64,000 nt of DNA. Origin: Nymphaea colorata. Its lineage: Eukaryota; Streptophyta; Magnoliopsida; Nymphaeales; Nymphaeaceae. The translations under genes and the position numbers were made by a program. The notes below the pieces were generated by a model. That model ran no database searches and was not told where the DNA came from. It saw only the letters and a list, made by a program, of their open reading frames with translations. Position 1 is the first letter of the stretch, and every line of letters starts with the position of its first letter. Positions 39,227 through 51,599 of the stretch are shown here, piece after piece. The stretch spans positions 7,498,802 to 7,562,801 of the forward strand of contig NC_045145.1 of NCBI RefSeq assembly GCF_008831285.2. Direction: 5' to 3'.

Positions 39227-40359
39227 AATGGTATCAATCACAAAGGCTGAAGCATAAATTTAAATTTCTGTTCTACAATCTTTCGGTCCTTGGGTGCTTA
39301 CCTCCATCTTGTGCACTCCTCTTTTCATAATTCAAGCACCACAACTGTACATTAACAATGAGAATTAAACCAGCTTATCAGAAACAACAGCTTTTTGAAT
39401 GTAGTGGCTATAACTGCTGTTTAAAGGGAAAGCTTACAGTATAAGTATGGAGTGATCCAGTTCTCTCTCTTCATGTTCATGCACTCGTTGGCATTGCATG
39501 CAGAGATTGGAACTTTGGCCAGGGAAGAGATGAGTGTCTTGTGATCAATTTTTCATTCCTTACAGGAGGAGCACAAAGATGAGGCAGAGCGGCTACCAAC
39601 ATCAAATTTGAAGCTGAGTTTGCTTCAATCTGCTGCTAATTCATTGTACAGTAGCCACTGAGCATTAATCAGTTTCAGAAGTGTAGAACTTTCATAGAAA
39701 ATGAATACCACAAAATGATCAAATCCAAAATAATATGATTTCCAAATGAATTTCCACAAGCCAACAATGTTACATGTGGGGATTGCGCTCAAGACCCCAC
39801 AGTGTCATTGAGTTTGCATCAAGTAACCTACATCTCTTATCTATTTTTAATATGTTTTTTTCATTTTCAAATTAGAGACAGATCGATTCTTGAGAGCGTT
39901 TAGTGCATGCATCCTTGTTATGGTTTGAATCTCAATCTTTTTTGTTTTTTAATTCTAATTCCATAATTTCTTGTTTTTTGCTTTTGCATCATGCATAATA
40001 GATTGTATTTCTTTTATGTTTTCATTAGTTATGCGTCACTTATTTACTTTAAGATGCACTGGATCGCCATGCACCCACATGCACTCCTTGTTTGAAAGCA
40101 AACCAGGTCAGCCTAATAGCATATCCCGTCTCTAAGACCTAGCCCAAACCAGTCATAGAGTCCACTACTTATGAACTAAATCCCATAACCTAGATCTAGT
40201 AAATTTCTTTAGCAAGCCATCCAAACAAGATGAATGAAGATCACATTGAAAATCAGATGATTTGACTCCATTCAGAGTCCGTCTAGACCTAGCTTAATTA
40301 GGGTTGAACCTCTAAACCAGTCCTTTTGACCCGCCTAACCTCTTAGGCAATTGGATCTT

Positions 40360-40790
40360 GAATTTTGATCAGTCTTGATTTGATCTTAAACAATGAGTTT
40401 GGATTTAGATCCCAAGAATTACAATGTTGGATTTTAGATCTCGGATCATGGATCTAAAACTATGGATCTTGGATATCAGATTTTGGATCTTCAACTTCAA
40501 ATTTTGTTCTTAAATCCCAGGCTTTTCAGATTTCAGATCTCGAGTTATAGATCTATGGATCTCATATTATGGATCTTAGATTATGAAACTTAGAATTTGG
40601 ATTTTGGATTTTGGGCTCACACAATGAATCTTGAATCATAAATATCAGATTATGGATATCAGATCATGGATTTCATATTATATCATATTTTGGATCTCAA
40701 ACCTACATTTTGGATCCTGGATCGCAAATCTTGGATCTTGAATCAGATTCCACACAATGGACCTTGGATTACAAACCTTAGATCAATTTC
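40360..40790. repeat. Degenerate GGATCTTGGAT low-complexity block
   Basis: Dozens of variants of TTGGATCTTGGAT, ATGGATCT and CAGATTATGGAT without strict period. Similar runs occur at 27480-27800 and 57040-57180, all plausibly in LTR remains. Confidence 0.7.
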
Positions 40791-42224
40791 CATAGAATCA
40801 TGTCCAAGACTAGACTTTAATCCATGATAGTTATTAAATTTGGATCCATCTTCTCTCAAAAATCTAATTTTAGAAGTTTCAACTGTGAATACAAGATCAA
40901 ACTTACAGGATTTTTGACCTTGAATTATGGACCTTTATTTTCAATTAGGAACAAGAATCATGTAATAACTCTTACTTACAATCTTAGGATTCAGATCCTA
41001 TTTCCCTAGATAGGTCCATATCCTACACCCCAAGCTCAGTAGAGACCAGACACCAAGCCTATATGACCTAGTTTTACATGCATTATTTTAGAATTAAAAT
41101 GTCAATTTGTATTGATCTATGATGATCCAGACATAAATAGACTTCAAATTAATTTTTTTCTTCTTCATTGGTCTATTTTAAAGATCTACTTATATTTTAA
41201 AACATTTAGACTTAATGTTGATTACCTTGGTAAAGGTGCCAAGAATGGTTAAACATTATACAAACAGGTCAGCTTCTGTGTCTCAAACTTCTGCACAAGG
41301 AACAGAGGCGAGTACAAGTAAACAAGTCCAATTTATTACAATTTGCATGTAAGATTGAAAAATTTTACATGTAAATAGTTAACCTCAGAACCTTTGATAG
41401 TGATAGACCAGAGAAAGGAGCCATGAAGTCCAAGCATTTTCAGGTGGGTCCACCTGGAAGAATGCACAAGAAAAGGATTCCATCAATCCATATGCTACGC
41501 ATGGTGCTTTTCCTGCCTTTGCTCCTCTGATCTGCAAGATAAAGGTGTAAGAATTTGAATTCACGTTCATCTCATCTACATGTGAAAGTTAAGTTTCTAA
41601 TGTGATTTTTTAATTGCAGATGGAGACCAAGTATCTAACACAATTTCAACGTCAGCCAAACAAGTTGTTAATGGTTGAGCATATAGCTGCTATGTTAATT
41701 TACAAAGATTAACATGCTTCACAAAACTGACACACTATCTTCTGAAGAGGAGAAGAGACAAGATCAAGTGATAAAAAAATCACTAATTTAAAGGAGAAAA
41801 GGGAAGAGCCGCACAATCCATCTACCATCTACCACAGTAGGTAGGGGCCGAATATCCAAATCTTAAAAAATCTAGGGAAGCTTTTTGATCAATTGATCTG
41901 CAGCTTAAAATAATTGAGAATCCATATGAGTATGTTTTTGGGGCTTCTAGAAGTGGTTGTTGTTGCATCATAATATTTCGCTCATGTAGTGCGAAGGGTA
42001 TGTTTCTTTCTAGTTGTGGTCCTTAATATGCAAGTATTTTGACATAGTGATGGGATAATGAAATGGAGACACACACACACATGGTTGTGATGCTAGTGGA
42101 GACAGGGTTTGATATTACTTAAGGTTTGCACGGCTTTTTTCTAATTCTTTTGTGCTCTAAAGGATATATGTAGTGCAACTCTTACAAAATACACAGCCAA
42201 CTTGAGGAGTCGAGGCGTTTAAAA

Positions 42225-42560
42225 CAATTAGTAATGCAGTATTTCATTACTAATGGTGAAGAGTCAGTAACACATTATGCCATTGGAAAACGTTAACAAT
42301 TTGCAATAAAAAATTTCATTACTAAAGCCCAACTTTCTCCCAAACCATATGTATAGAAACTGCAAATTTGCAAAATAGATGTTCATCATTATAGATAATT
42401 AATAAAGAAACTGCTTTGTTACTAACCCTCAATCATTGGAATCAAATATCATTTTTGTTGCCAATGGATTCAACATCGGTGTTGTCACATATGGTTTTTG
42501 TTGTTAAAAGTATTTAACCACGAAAATTCAGCGTTACTAAAGGTTGATTCTCTTGTAGTG
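42225..42560. mobile_element. CACTA terminus with subterminal GTTACTAA repeats
   Basis: The end reads GATTCTCTTGTAGTG at 42546-42560, i.e. CACTACAAGAGAATC read inward, the CACTA signature. Upstream lie several subterminal copies of (G/A)TTACTAA and TTAGTAAT (near 42228, 42246, 42320, 42419, 42532). The base after the terminus begins copia RT sequence, so the element inserted into it. The opposite end is not identified. The TNP2 relic at 31.5-34.3 kb could be the same element, but this is unproven. Confidence 0.7.
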
Positions 42561-45095
42561 ACATATTTTTCATGCGATAACCATAGTTTCTTGGCCGTCT
42601 TATCACAAACATTCCTGATACCCATAAGTTATTATGATAATACCAAGTCCTTCATATCAAAGAAATGCTCACGTCTTTCTTTTACTAACCAATCAACTGA
42701 TCGTTCTGCTCAGCAATCAATATGTCATCTAAGTTATTTAACGAGAACTCCTTGATGTAGACACAATCATTTATAGATGATCTACAATATTTTTGATCCA
42801 TCATAAATGCATCAAATTTCTTGTACCATGACTTAAGTGTTTGTTTACATCCATACGAACTGTTCCTCAGCTTACAGATTATGTGTTTCTTCCTAGCAAC
42901 TAGAAAACCTTCTAGTTCTCATGTAGATCTCTTCCTCTAAGTCTTTGTTACACATGTCGTCTTTGTCTTGTCTCCATATCGAAAACCAGTCTTTACATCT
43001 AGCTGCTCCAACTCTCAATTCAAATATTCCACCAAACCAAGTATTACGCTAAGGGATGATATTTTAACTACGTAGAAAAATATTTCATCAAAATCAATGC
43101 CCTTCTCTTACTTGAAGTCTTTCATTACTCACGACGCTTTATATCTCAACTTGTTGTGACCTTCATTTTTAAGCTTATACATCTATTTTTTTTGGCAATG
43201 CTTTTTTACCTTTTGGTTGTTTGCCTATCATGTTATCTTCAATTATTTGATTCTTTTTGAAGACAACATCATGACTCCTATAAATTTTGTCATTCTTTGT
43301 ATCTCACAATCTGCAATCAAATTCAACATTTACGTACCAAGAAATAACTTCATCATCTAATTTGGTTCATTATTATTTCAGTACATGCATATAAATACTT
43401 TGCACCCAAATATTCTTAGGTAGTCATACTTTACCATTTTGTCTCACCATGCTCTATGAAATATTCTCATTTAGAGGTACTACAGGAGATCTATTATCAA
43501 ATAGACTATAGTACGCATAGCTCCTCCTCCCCCCCCCCCCCCCACCCAACTCTCAAAAGGACTTAGGTAGCTTAGAATTAGAAAGCAAACTTTTGATTCT
43601 CTCAACAGCGATCTTGTACATTTTTTATGCAACTCCATTCTACTATGGAGTATAGGAAACTACTTTTCATATCTAAGCTCATGCTTCAAAAAATACTCTA
43701 CCAAAGACAAAATATTATATTCACCATTATTTGTACGCAGACTCTTCATTTTCTTATTTGTCTTACACTCAATAGTTGTATAAAAATCCATGAAGATATT
43801 ACTTACTTAACTTTTGTTTTCATTATAACAACCTATATTTTCTAGATGCATCAACAAAAAATATGACAAAATAGGATAATCCATCTTTAGATGTCACATT
43901 TAGGGTTCCACATACATCTGAATAAACCAAATCTAGCATATCTTAAGTTTTGAAAAGTGACTTTTATGGAATAAAATTATATGCAGCTTACCAACCAAGC
44001 AATGACCATAATGATATAACTGTGAACTTCTATCTTATATAATAAATTCTTCCTACCAAGAAAATTTAGTCATTTTGACACATGTGGCTTAGCCTCTTAT
44101 GCTGCAAAACTAATAAAGTACTATCAACAACTATATTTACATCAACACTACTGATTTGAGACTTCATACTATACAAAGAATCAAATCTAACTCTTCGAGC
44201 CAATACTAATGCATTCTTTGTCAATTTCCAACCAATCTCACTAATGGAAGCACAATTTTTGTTTCACTAAACTTCCCTACAAATCAAATTCATTCTAAGA
44301 TCTATAACATATCTCTCATCTCTCAAAATCAATTTCCATCTTATGCTTGTCTCAATGAAACATCTCCTACTTTAATAATCTTCGAAGTGTCATTGTCACT
44401 TACATGCACTACTCTAAGATCACTTGTTTTGTATGAGAACAAATTTCTATATGGTAATGTTTATGTAGAATCACCATTTCCAACTATAAGACTAATTTTC
44501 ATCATGTAAAAGCCATACTACCTTGTCATATGAAGTAACTGCAATATATTCATTTGTTTCCCAATGACATGACTCTTCCTTTTCCTTTTCTATGTCCTAC
44601 AATCAACCTTTTTATGGCATAGAATACCACAATAGAACATTTACCTATCAACTTAATCTTTGATTCAAACCTAGATTTTTTATATGTCATGTCATTTATT
44701 ATGGTTCTTATGTTTGCTCTCACTACTAACAGCTGTGAGCTATTGGTACTAAGAAACTTTCTCCTTGTTGCTTCACTTAAAATTTTCTTGTTACATATTT
44801 CATTGTTAGCAAACTATCTAGAGATGAATTACTCAAATAAAAAACAAGAGATCCCAACTATTTGGTAGAGAATTAAGCACTAAGAGTACCTGCAACTCTT
44901 CATTTGACATCATTTTCATGGCTAACAACTAATTGACTATGCACTTCATTCAAGTGCTTTGCCACAGGACTCCCCTCCTTCAATTTGAGATTTAGCAATT
45001 GCCAAGTTAAAAGAAAATGTTTCCAACTATTTTTTTTATAAAGATCACACAACTTCTGCCACAATGACTTTGCACTCATTTTTGTGGTCACCAAA
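42561..45095 (-). pseudogene. Decayed Ty1/copia element (gag to RT), minus strand
   Basis: Minus-strand order matches copia. gag UBN2: SAKSLWQKLCDLYKKNS, KLKEGSPVAKHLNE (45094-44900). Zinc knuckle: FYCGILCHKKVDC near 44597-44635, where the first Cys is lost or out of frame. Integrase: AVERIKSLLSNSKLPKSF near 43560-43615. RT: PKGKKALP, YKLKNEGHNKLRYKA, EKGIDFDEIFF, LEQLDVKTGF, LRNSSYGCKQTLKSWYKKFDAF down to about 42680, then FDMKDL and KKLWLSHEKYV ending at 42561. RT is cut there by the CACTA end. Numerous stops show it is old. A C16-type run at about 43529-43543 sits within the integrase remnant. LTRs were not identified. Confidence 0.85.
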
Positions 45096-45748
45096 TGAAA
45101 AACGTTTTCATTGTCGTCTAACTATTGTTTGATGGTGCCAATAATTTTCCTGTTCAACAACTTCTATTTCTCATCCATCATATTTGCTAGCTTCTTACCT
45201 CAATTGGTGCATGCAATTCTTTGCAATGGAATGGATCATTCATTTTTGCTTTACATATTGTCCGGTTATTTCTATTTAGAAAAATCATCCTAGTGGGTAG
45301 TCCTTTCTATATTCAAATAAGAATGAACACCATGATTCTTATGCTCTAATAACCCTATGTTATAACTCTTCCCAGCTAATCAACCACAAGACAATCTTAC
45401 AAAAGCTCCCTAAAGTAGATATGTTCTTCTCAAAACAGATTATCACTGCAAATGTATACTTAAGGAGGTCAAAAAAAGTTTATTTTAACACTTAATACTG
45501 CCACAAGAGCTCTCAAACATCAAAGATACATATATTGAATATTTACGTAAAAATGGCAACATTTTGCATCAACATAGGAGGCCAAACAAGCTGATTTTAT
45601 AAAAGATAAACTGCACTAAACTGCTGAAACTGAGTTCATAACTGCTGGAATAGATGAAATAAAGTGATTGCAGGAATAAACTAATAGAAAATAGACACAC
45701 CAAGATTAACATGAAAAAACCTTCCATTTTGAGGTAAAAAACCACATG

Positions 45749-45801
<53 letters not shown>

Positions 45802-46565
45802 AAGGGACAATGCAACAATATTAATATATATGTCCTTCTTGCACAACATACTAAAAATCATCCAAGAGAAAGAATCCACAAAGAAAAAACCATAAGAAAA
45901 GAGATTAGTGATTATTTCTCTTTTCTTCCTTCTATTTTTCTTCTCTTCATGTCTTTCCCTCTTTCGCTTCGCTTGCACTCATGCAGCAGTACAATCCTAC
46001 TGCTGTGTTTTTTCCTCCTTTTCCTTTCTCCCTACTTTCACTGATGGCATACACCACATCACCCATGCTGCCCTCTTTTGTGCTTTATGAGAGTCCAAGA
46101 GGGAACAAGTTCCTTCTTATTTTCAAAAGGATGATGAAATGGAGCACCAAATGGTGCCCCTTCCTTTCACTTTTTATTGACACTGACTCAAGTGAGTGAG
46201 AAGGTCGAGTCGTCTATTGAGGGGAGACCCAAGCAAATAGATGGTAGACCACTTGCCCTGCCAAACTATTTCCCCTTTACCAATGCACCAACTTACCATG
46301 TTGTCCCTAGCTTTCCAACCCCATTTAATTCCCCTAAACCACCAAGAGCCATTCACATTACCTTTCAATTATGTCCTTAAGCTGTGAAAGTTAAGATACT
46401 TTCTCTTGATCACGACAACACAGAAAGAATGAGAATTAATTGTCTCAAGAGCACGAAGAGCAAGACAACTTCTATTTATCTCTGCAAGTTGATGACATCA
46501 ACACCTCCGTTTAGGGAAGGTCAACAAATGGTGTTCCACCCTACCAAAGGAGTTTTGTGTTTCTG
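45096..46565. other. Intergenic with AT microsatellite
   Basis: No recognised gene. A pure AT run lies at about 45752-45798. Pyrimidine-rich DNA occupies 45915-46050. Confidence 0.5.
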
Positions 46566-46569
46566 ACCA

Positions 46570-47000
46570 TCCTTTCCTAGAGTAAACTAGACATAGCTTG
46601 GCAAAAATTCCTCAAGACATTTTCAAGAATCATAAAAGTGACACGCTATAGTCTCACTAGCTGAAAGAACACTGATTTTGATAGGCAGAGCCTACCAGCA
46701 AAGGATAAAAGAGGGACCTTCCATAGAGCCAGTCTTTGTTCACCTTAGATAAGAGATCACCACACCATTCTGTGTTTAGATTGCCTTTAAATAAAGGCAG
46801 ACCTAAATATGTAACAGGCAGGCCATATACACTACTTAACGGTACTACCTATCTTATTTAAGGTGCAATAATGAACATTAAATAGAATTATCTTCATTTT
46901 AACACAGTTGATTGTCATACCAGATATATTTCTCATATGTTGTGAATTCAACTAAGTATTTCATAAATGTCATGGGAGCCACCTTTTAACTAAACTAAAT
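46570..47000 (-). pseudogene. L1-type LINE reverse transcriptase fragment
   Basis: The minus strand from about 46860 gives VYGLPVTYLGLPLFKGNL, then WLYGRSLFYPLL. This is the C-terminal part of plant L1-type RT (family form LPVTYLGLPL...GW.GRSLS.AGR). Just upstream, about 46960-46900, RNISGMTINCVKMK matches the preceding ISGL.IN..KS region. Stops and one frame change separate them. It is a short 5'-truncated relic. Confidence 0.75.
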
Positions 47001-47009
47001 TCTTAAACT

Positions 47010-47649
47010 AAATGGTGACTACATCATTTGCCATATTTCAAAAAAGGTGCTAACCTTTTCATTGATTTCCTACAAATATTTAATACATAAGTAATTACAT
47101 AAAATGATCAAATAAAAATTTGTCCTCAAGTAAGGTATCTGGGAAATTCATAACTTCAAATCATTAAAAAAACATGAAGAACTAGGCATATAAATAGCCT
47201 AATTTCACATTAACTGCGAAAAGGATGACCGAAGGATAATTGAATCTTGATGTGACATGCAAAGCCTTGCATTTAAAAAAGTAAGCAAACAAAGCAAGTA
47301 TATTCGAGGAAAAAAAAGATACGTAAAGTGTGAAAAAAGGACAAGCAAATCCAGATGTATGAAAGAAAATATAATAAAGTCAAGAAAATTCAGCTTTACA
47401 AAATACTTAATGTTGGTTTATTTCCTATATGAGATCCAAAGTTGCCTGATATTTGTGCCAATCTTTGATTCATTGATTTAAGGTGAGATCTTCCTTTCTA
47501 GGTGCTGACTTCAAATATGCATGAGGGTTTGGCCACGTATGAAGGACCTCAAATCCTATTTTGTATAGATTTAAAATCAAGTGTGTGTTTATTCTTTAGG
47601 AGTGAGATTTCATATCAACCATGGATATGAAGTTGGAAGCAATCAAACA

Positions 47650-47683
<34 letters not shown>

Positions 47684-47826
47684 GGGACTGTGAAGTTGGG
47701 GGGGGGGGGGCAGAGAGAGAGAGAGAGAGTTTTGGGGTTGTGGAATAGAGGAACTAATTTGGGGGGTTTCTTAAATAATTAAGCTTAGTTTCGTGAAAAT
47801 AGTTCTTTATATGTGCTTTCGGTATA
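47010..47826. other. Intergenic with compound microsatellite
   Basis: No gene recognised. At 47650-47729 a (CT)n(CA)n tract is followed by a G13 run (47698-47710) and a (GA)n tract. The CT and GA arms can pair as a hairpin. Confidence 0.5.
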
Positions 47827-48200
47827 TGTGAACATCCAAAATTTTCACAAGTCTTAATAACCATTTTAGCCTTCACCATGAGATTTCCAAGTTGATTTTT
47901 GAAGACCAAGTTTCAAACACAGAAGTTCATTTTTGAGCCAAACAAGTACTTTTTATACCAGCTTTGAACACCTAGACCTAGATCACGTAGGTTGTCCAAG
48001 CTGAAAATTACTATTTTACCAAATGTATCTAGTATGTCAACCTAAAAAATAGGATTTTTTCATTAATTTTTTTAGAATTGCCTAACATTTGAGCAATTAG
48101 GCAATTTTTCAACTTTACATCACCCCATGAGCCACCTGAGTAAGCTCACTAGGGTAACCACAGTCTGTAGTAAGCTCCCCTTTAGCTTAAATTAGCTCAT
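47827..48200 (-). repeat. Dispersed repeat, inverted partner of 28300-28516
   Basis: The reverse complement contains GCTAATTTAAGCTA, CCTAATTGCTCAAATGTTAG and a terminal TGTTCACA. These match GCTAATTTGAGCTA, CCTAATTGTTCAAATGTTAG and TTGTTCACA at 28313-28516 with moderate divergence. The common end makes 47827 a likely element border. Confidence 0.6.
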
Positions 48201-49300
48201 TGCTTGCATCCTTAAAATTCAATTATGGACTTTGGAGTGCTTGAGAAAAAATCTACTTTATTTTTTTTTTAAATGGGAAAGAAAGGGACTCGCCCATCGG
48301 TACAAGGATTGAATGTTCATGGTGCCTTTACCAGGGTAATTAATCCAAGGGTTATGATTATTCTTGATGCATTTTGTTTTTGCTTAAACATATTTTCATT
48401 GTAAATGCAGTGTAGTGTTTGAGAAAATATTGAAGATTTGATGTTTCAAATTTTTGAGATAGTTTTGAAGAATCATTTGAGAGTATAGAACATTTTGATT
48501 TAGAAAATCTTTACAAATATCATTTGGAAATCGTTGATTTGCTTTCCAAGTTGATTTAGAATTGTCTTAAGAAATTAAGTAGGTTTTAGGCTTTACTCTA
48601 ATTTAGTTGCTACCTATAGCTTCATCTCATCTTGCTTAAGTTCTTTTAGAGAAGCACTTGTGATCATTCTTGATTTCACAAGTGAATATGAATGTATAAA
48701 TACATTGACCTTACATGATTAAAAACAAATCATTCATTCCTACCATAACATTCATCTAAAAGCATCTCATTACATACATTTAAGTTGCTCATTTTTATTT
48801 ATATAATTGTCATAAATATTTTTATGAAAAGAGAAAAAATTTTAAAAATGGAATGGATTATAGACTATCAAACATGATTCCAATATTAGGTCATTACTTG
48901 AATTTTGGTCTTGGTGAAGTCGACAAATGAGAAATTAAAACCTTAGATCTTGGGAGAAAAATATTTGAAAGAATGGAAAAGAGAAGAAACTTTAATCCAA
49001 AAGAAATAAGGGGGAAGAGAAAGAGAAAATGATTTTGAAAATCACAAAAGAAAAAAAAAAAAAAAAGAGAAAGATACGTATACACACACACACACACACA
49101 TATATATACATAATGCTCATGAAAGGAAAGTATTAACACCAATGGAGAGGGAGAATAAAATTTTTGAAGGGAGAGATAGAGAGATTTTAGAGAGAGAAAA
49201 TGGAACACACATATATATACTCATTTAGGTACATAAAAATTTGTAAAAGAATGTGTTAAATCATAAACAAAGGACAAAGAGAAATATTCATGTGCATGTA
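48201..49300. other. AT-rich DNA, no recognised feature
   Basis: Only low-complexity A-rich and CA runs (about 49046-49115) are visible. Confidence 0.4.
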
Positions 49301-50330
49301 TACGTATATAACATGTATATACGCATATGCTGTTATGAAAACTGAAATTAAGAAATAACTTGAAGGTATCCGGCTTCGATTTTCTACGTAGGCTGGAGAG
49401 GAACTTAGGCTCATGTAGGAGCCTAGGCTAAGCTTCAAAGCCTCATTAAAGAGGGTCTTGCTTTGAAATTTTTTTTGAAAAACATGATTTCAAATATTGT
49501 TATACATGAACATGAAACCATAATTATTTCATTTATTACAAGAAAATCTATTTCTCCCACCATTGAGTATGGAAGAATATCAAACACACATGAAATGAAG
49601 AGCAACATAAGAGAGCACTCATTGGGGTGCCTAATCAGGTGATTAAGAAAGAAGTTAAACGTATGAATGTCATGAGGATGCATCTTAACATGTACATATT
49701 TGTGAATAGTTTTCTTGGGTTGGACAAACTCCAACGTCAAAGTCAATATAATAATGAAGAAATGTTAACCCAAACAATCATTTTTACCATTCATTTGCCC
49801 ATTAATTAAGAAAAATTAATTTATCATGCACGAACAACATCTCAAACATAAATGATGAACAAAGCAATATAACAAGCATATTTTGGAAATAAATGAAGAA
49901 ATGAAATTTATTTCGCGTTGCTCGTACACGTGGTGCACTAAAGAGTAGCTCTTGACTCCGGATAAAAAATCTTTAAAGCTTTCTTGCACGGCCATGGGGA
50001 AGTAGCAAGATGAAATGAAAATAAATGAAAACAAAGGACTATATACCTCTAATATAGATGATTTTAGGAACGAGTCTCCTTCTTGCGATGATCTTAGGGT
50101 CGCCTTGGGTGAAGCTCCAAGATGATGAAGGTATTTCTTTAGGAAAATCTCCTCATTCTCCCTTGAAGGATTGGAACTTGGAGAAGCCTGCTCCCAAGGT
50201 TGGAGAAGAAGAAGAAGAGAAGAAGAGAGAAATAAAGAGAGAGTGCTAAGAAAAACTCTAAATCTTCAAGTGAGAAAGCACTAGAGGCTCCCTAAGAGTT
50301 AGCTACTGCCCAAGAGAGAAGATAGTGGGG
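49300..50330 (-). repeat. Probable R-U5 part of the Ty3/gypsy 3' LTR
   Basis: If the hAT element at 50339-56320 and one target copy are removed, minus-strand sequence reads ...CTCTATAAATACCCCCAC continuing from 56329 into 50330. It then runs into a pyrimidine-rich leader-like stretch (TCTTCTCTCTTGGGCAG). That is the pattern of an LTR core promoter followed by R and U5. The distal LTR end is not located, so the left border given here is a guess. Confidence 0.5.
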
Positions 50331-50338
50331 GTATTTAT
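50331..50338. repeat. hAT target site duplication, left copy (GTATTTAT)
   Basis: GTATTTAT at 50331-50338, identical to 56321-56328. Eight bases is the standard hAT duplication length. Confidence 0.95.
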
Positions 50339-51599
50339 TAGGCCTCAACATCGAGCCAGGCCGGGCCGGCTTGGCCCGATTACAAAACGCTGTTAAGAAA
50401 TAGTATTTGGATCTAGCTGGCCTGCTACCCGGCCAAACTATTAACGGGTCGGGCCGGCTACCAGGCTGGGTCAGGTCAGGCCGGGTCGGTCCTGTTTTCC
50501 AAATCTCACGTGCATTTAACTATTCAGCGTTCAATCCCTTTATAAGAACCTCTTTCGCTTATGCTTTGTTCTGCCTTTTCATTTTTAGATTTTATTTGAG
50601 CCTCACTTTTGAGGAGTCATGATCAAATCAGTGGATGTAATGTTTGCTCTAACATTAGTCAACAGAGTGAGGTCTGCATCAAAAGAACATTAAAAAGAGA
50701 AATATGATGGTCGCAGTTCAGTTCAGAGAAATATCAAAAAGTTAGAAGAATTGTCTACCTATTAGCTTTTTCCTTATTTACCTCCAACGACCATTCTGGT
50801 CATCAAGCAAGCAAGGCTCTTAAAATTCCAGTTCTCATGAGTCGCCTTGGTCGTACATCAGTTCGACCATCTAGCCTCAAATCCAAAGAAATAATACCAA
50901 GAAGGACAGGCATAACAAGAAAAGGGAGATGGTTTGACTTCCTATGAACCAAAACCAAATAAACAAAAGCTAAAAAATCATACTATGAATAGCATGCACA
51001 ATTAGCAAGTCTGAAAAAAACCATAACAAAAAGAATGAAGCCACAAGTAGAGAATTCTCATCATCTACAATTAGTAATTCAAGGCAAGAAATATTTGACC
51101 AAGTGTACTCTTAACTAACATTAATTTAACATGATGCCCAGCAGAAACTAAAATTGCCAAAAAGAGAAAGATAAAAAGAGATTTTGAAAATCAAAGTAAA
51201 CTTCTTCAAAGTCCATCAACAATCTTGAAATGCCCATCTGCAATTTAACATGAAAAAGAAATGTTAATAAAAATTAACAGGTGTTTGTCTGCAAGCATAC
51301 ATGTGAGTGTGGAGAGAAAGAGTAACTAGGTCCAGTAAAAAGCAACTTAAAGGTCATGCATAGAATACTAAACACTACAAATTAAAAAAACTTACCATGA
51401 TAATCATGCATTGGATTAACTGTCCTTGTCAGAATGGTGCTCTACATCATGTGAACTGTAACACATTAATTTAAGCACACTACTATGTTAATATGTAAAA
51501 TAAATTAGATTAAATTTTGAACATCTTACATTTCACACAAGTTGTGTGCATCACGAATGCAACTCTATATACAGATTAATGATTCTACATTTTCATGAG

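Larger units (their letters stand above)
38361..42220. other. Intergenic / transposon filler with no recognised gene
   Basis: Contains a local repeat cluster (38962-39226) and a degenerate GGATCTTGGAT-rich block (40360-40790). An unassigned exon-like stretch on the plus strand at about 39566-39661 (after TTCCTTACAG, frame EEHKDEAERLPTSNLK) ends at a stop. A minus-strand frame at 41385-41570 is not recognised. Confidence 0.4.

Noticed and set aside
45569-45978. Two overlapping minus-strand frames with Tyr-Ile repeats
   Set aside because: They are created by the AT run at 45752-45798; no family resemblance outside it.
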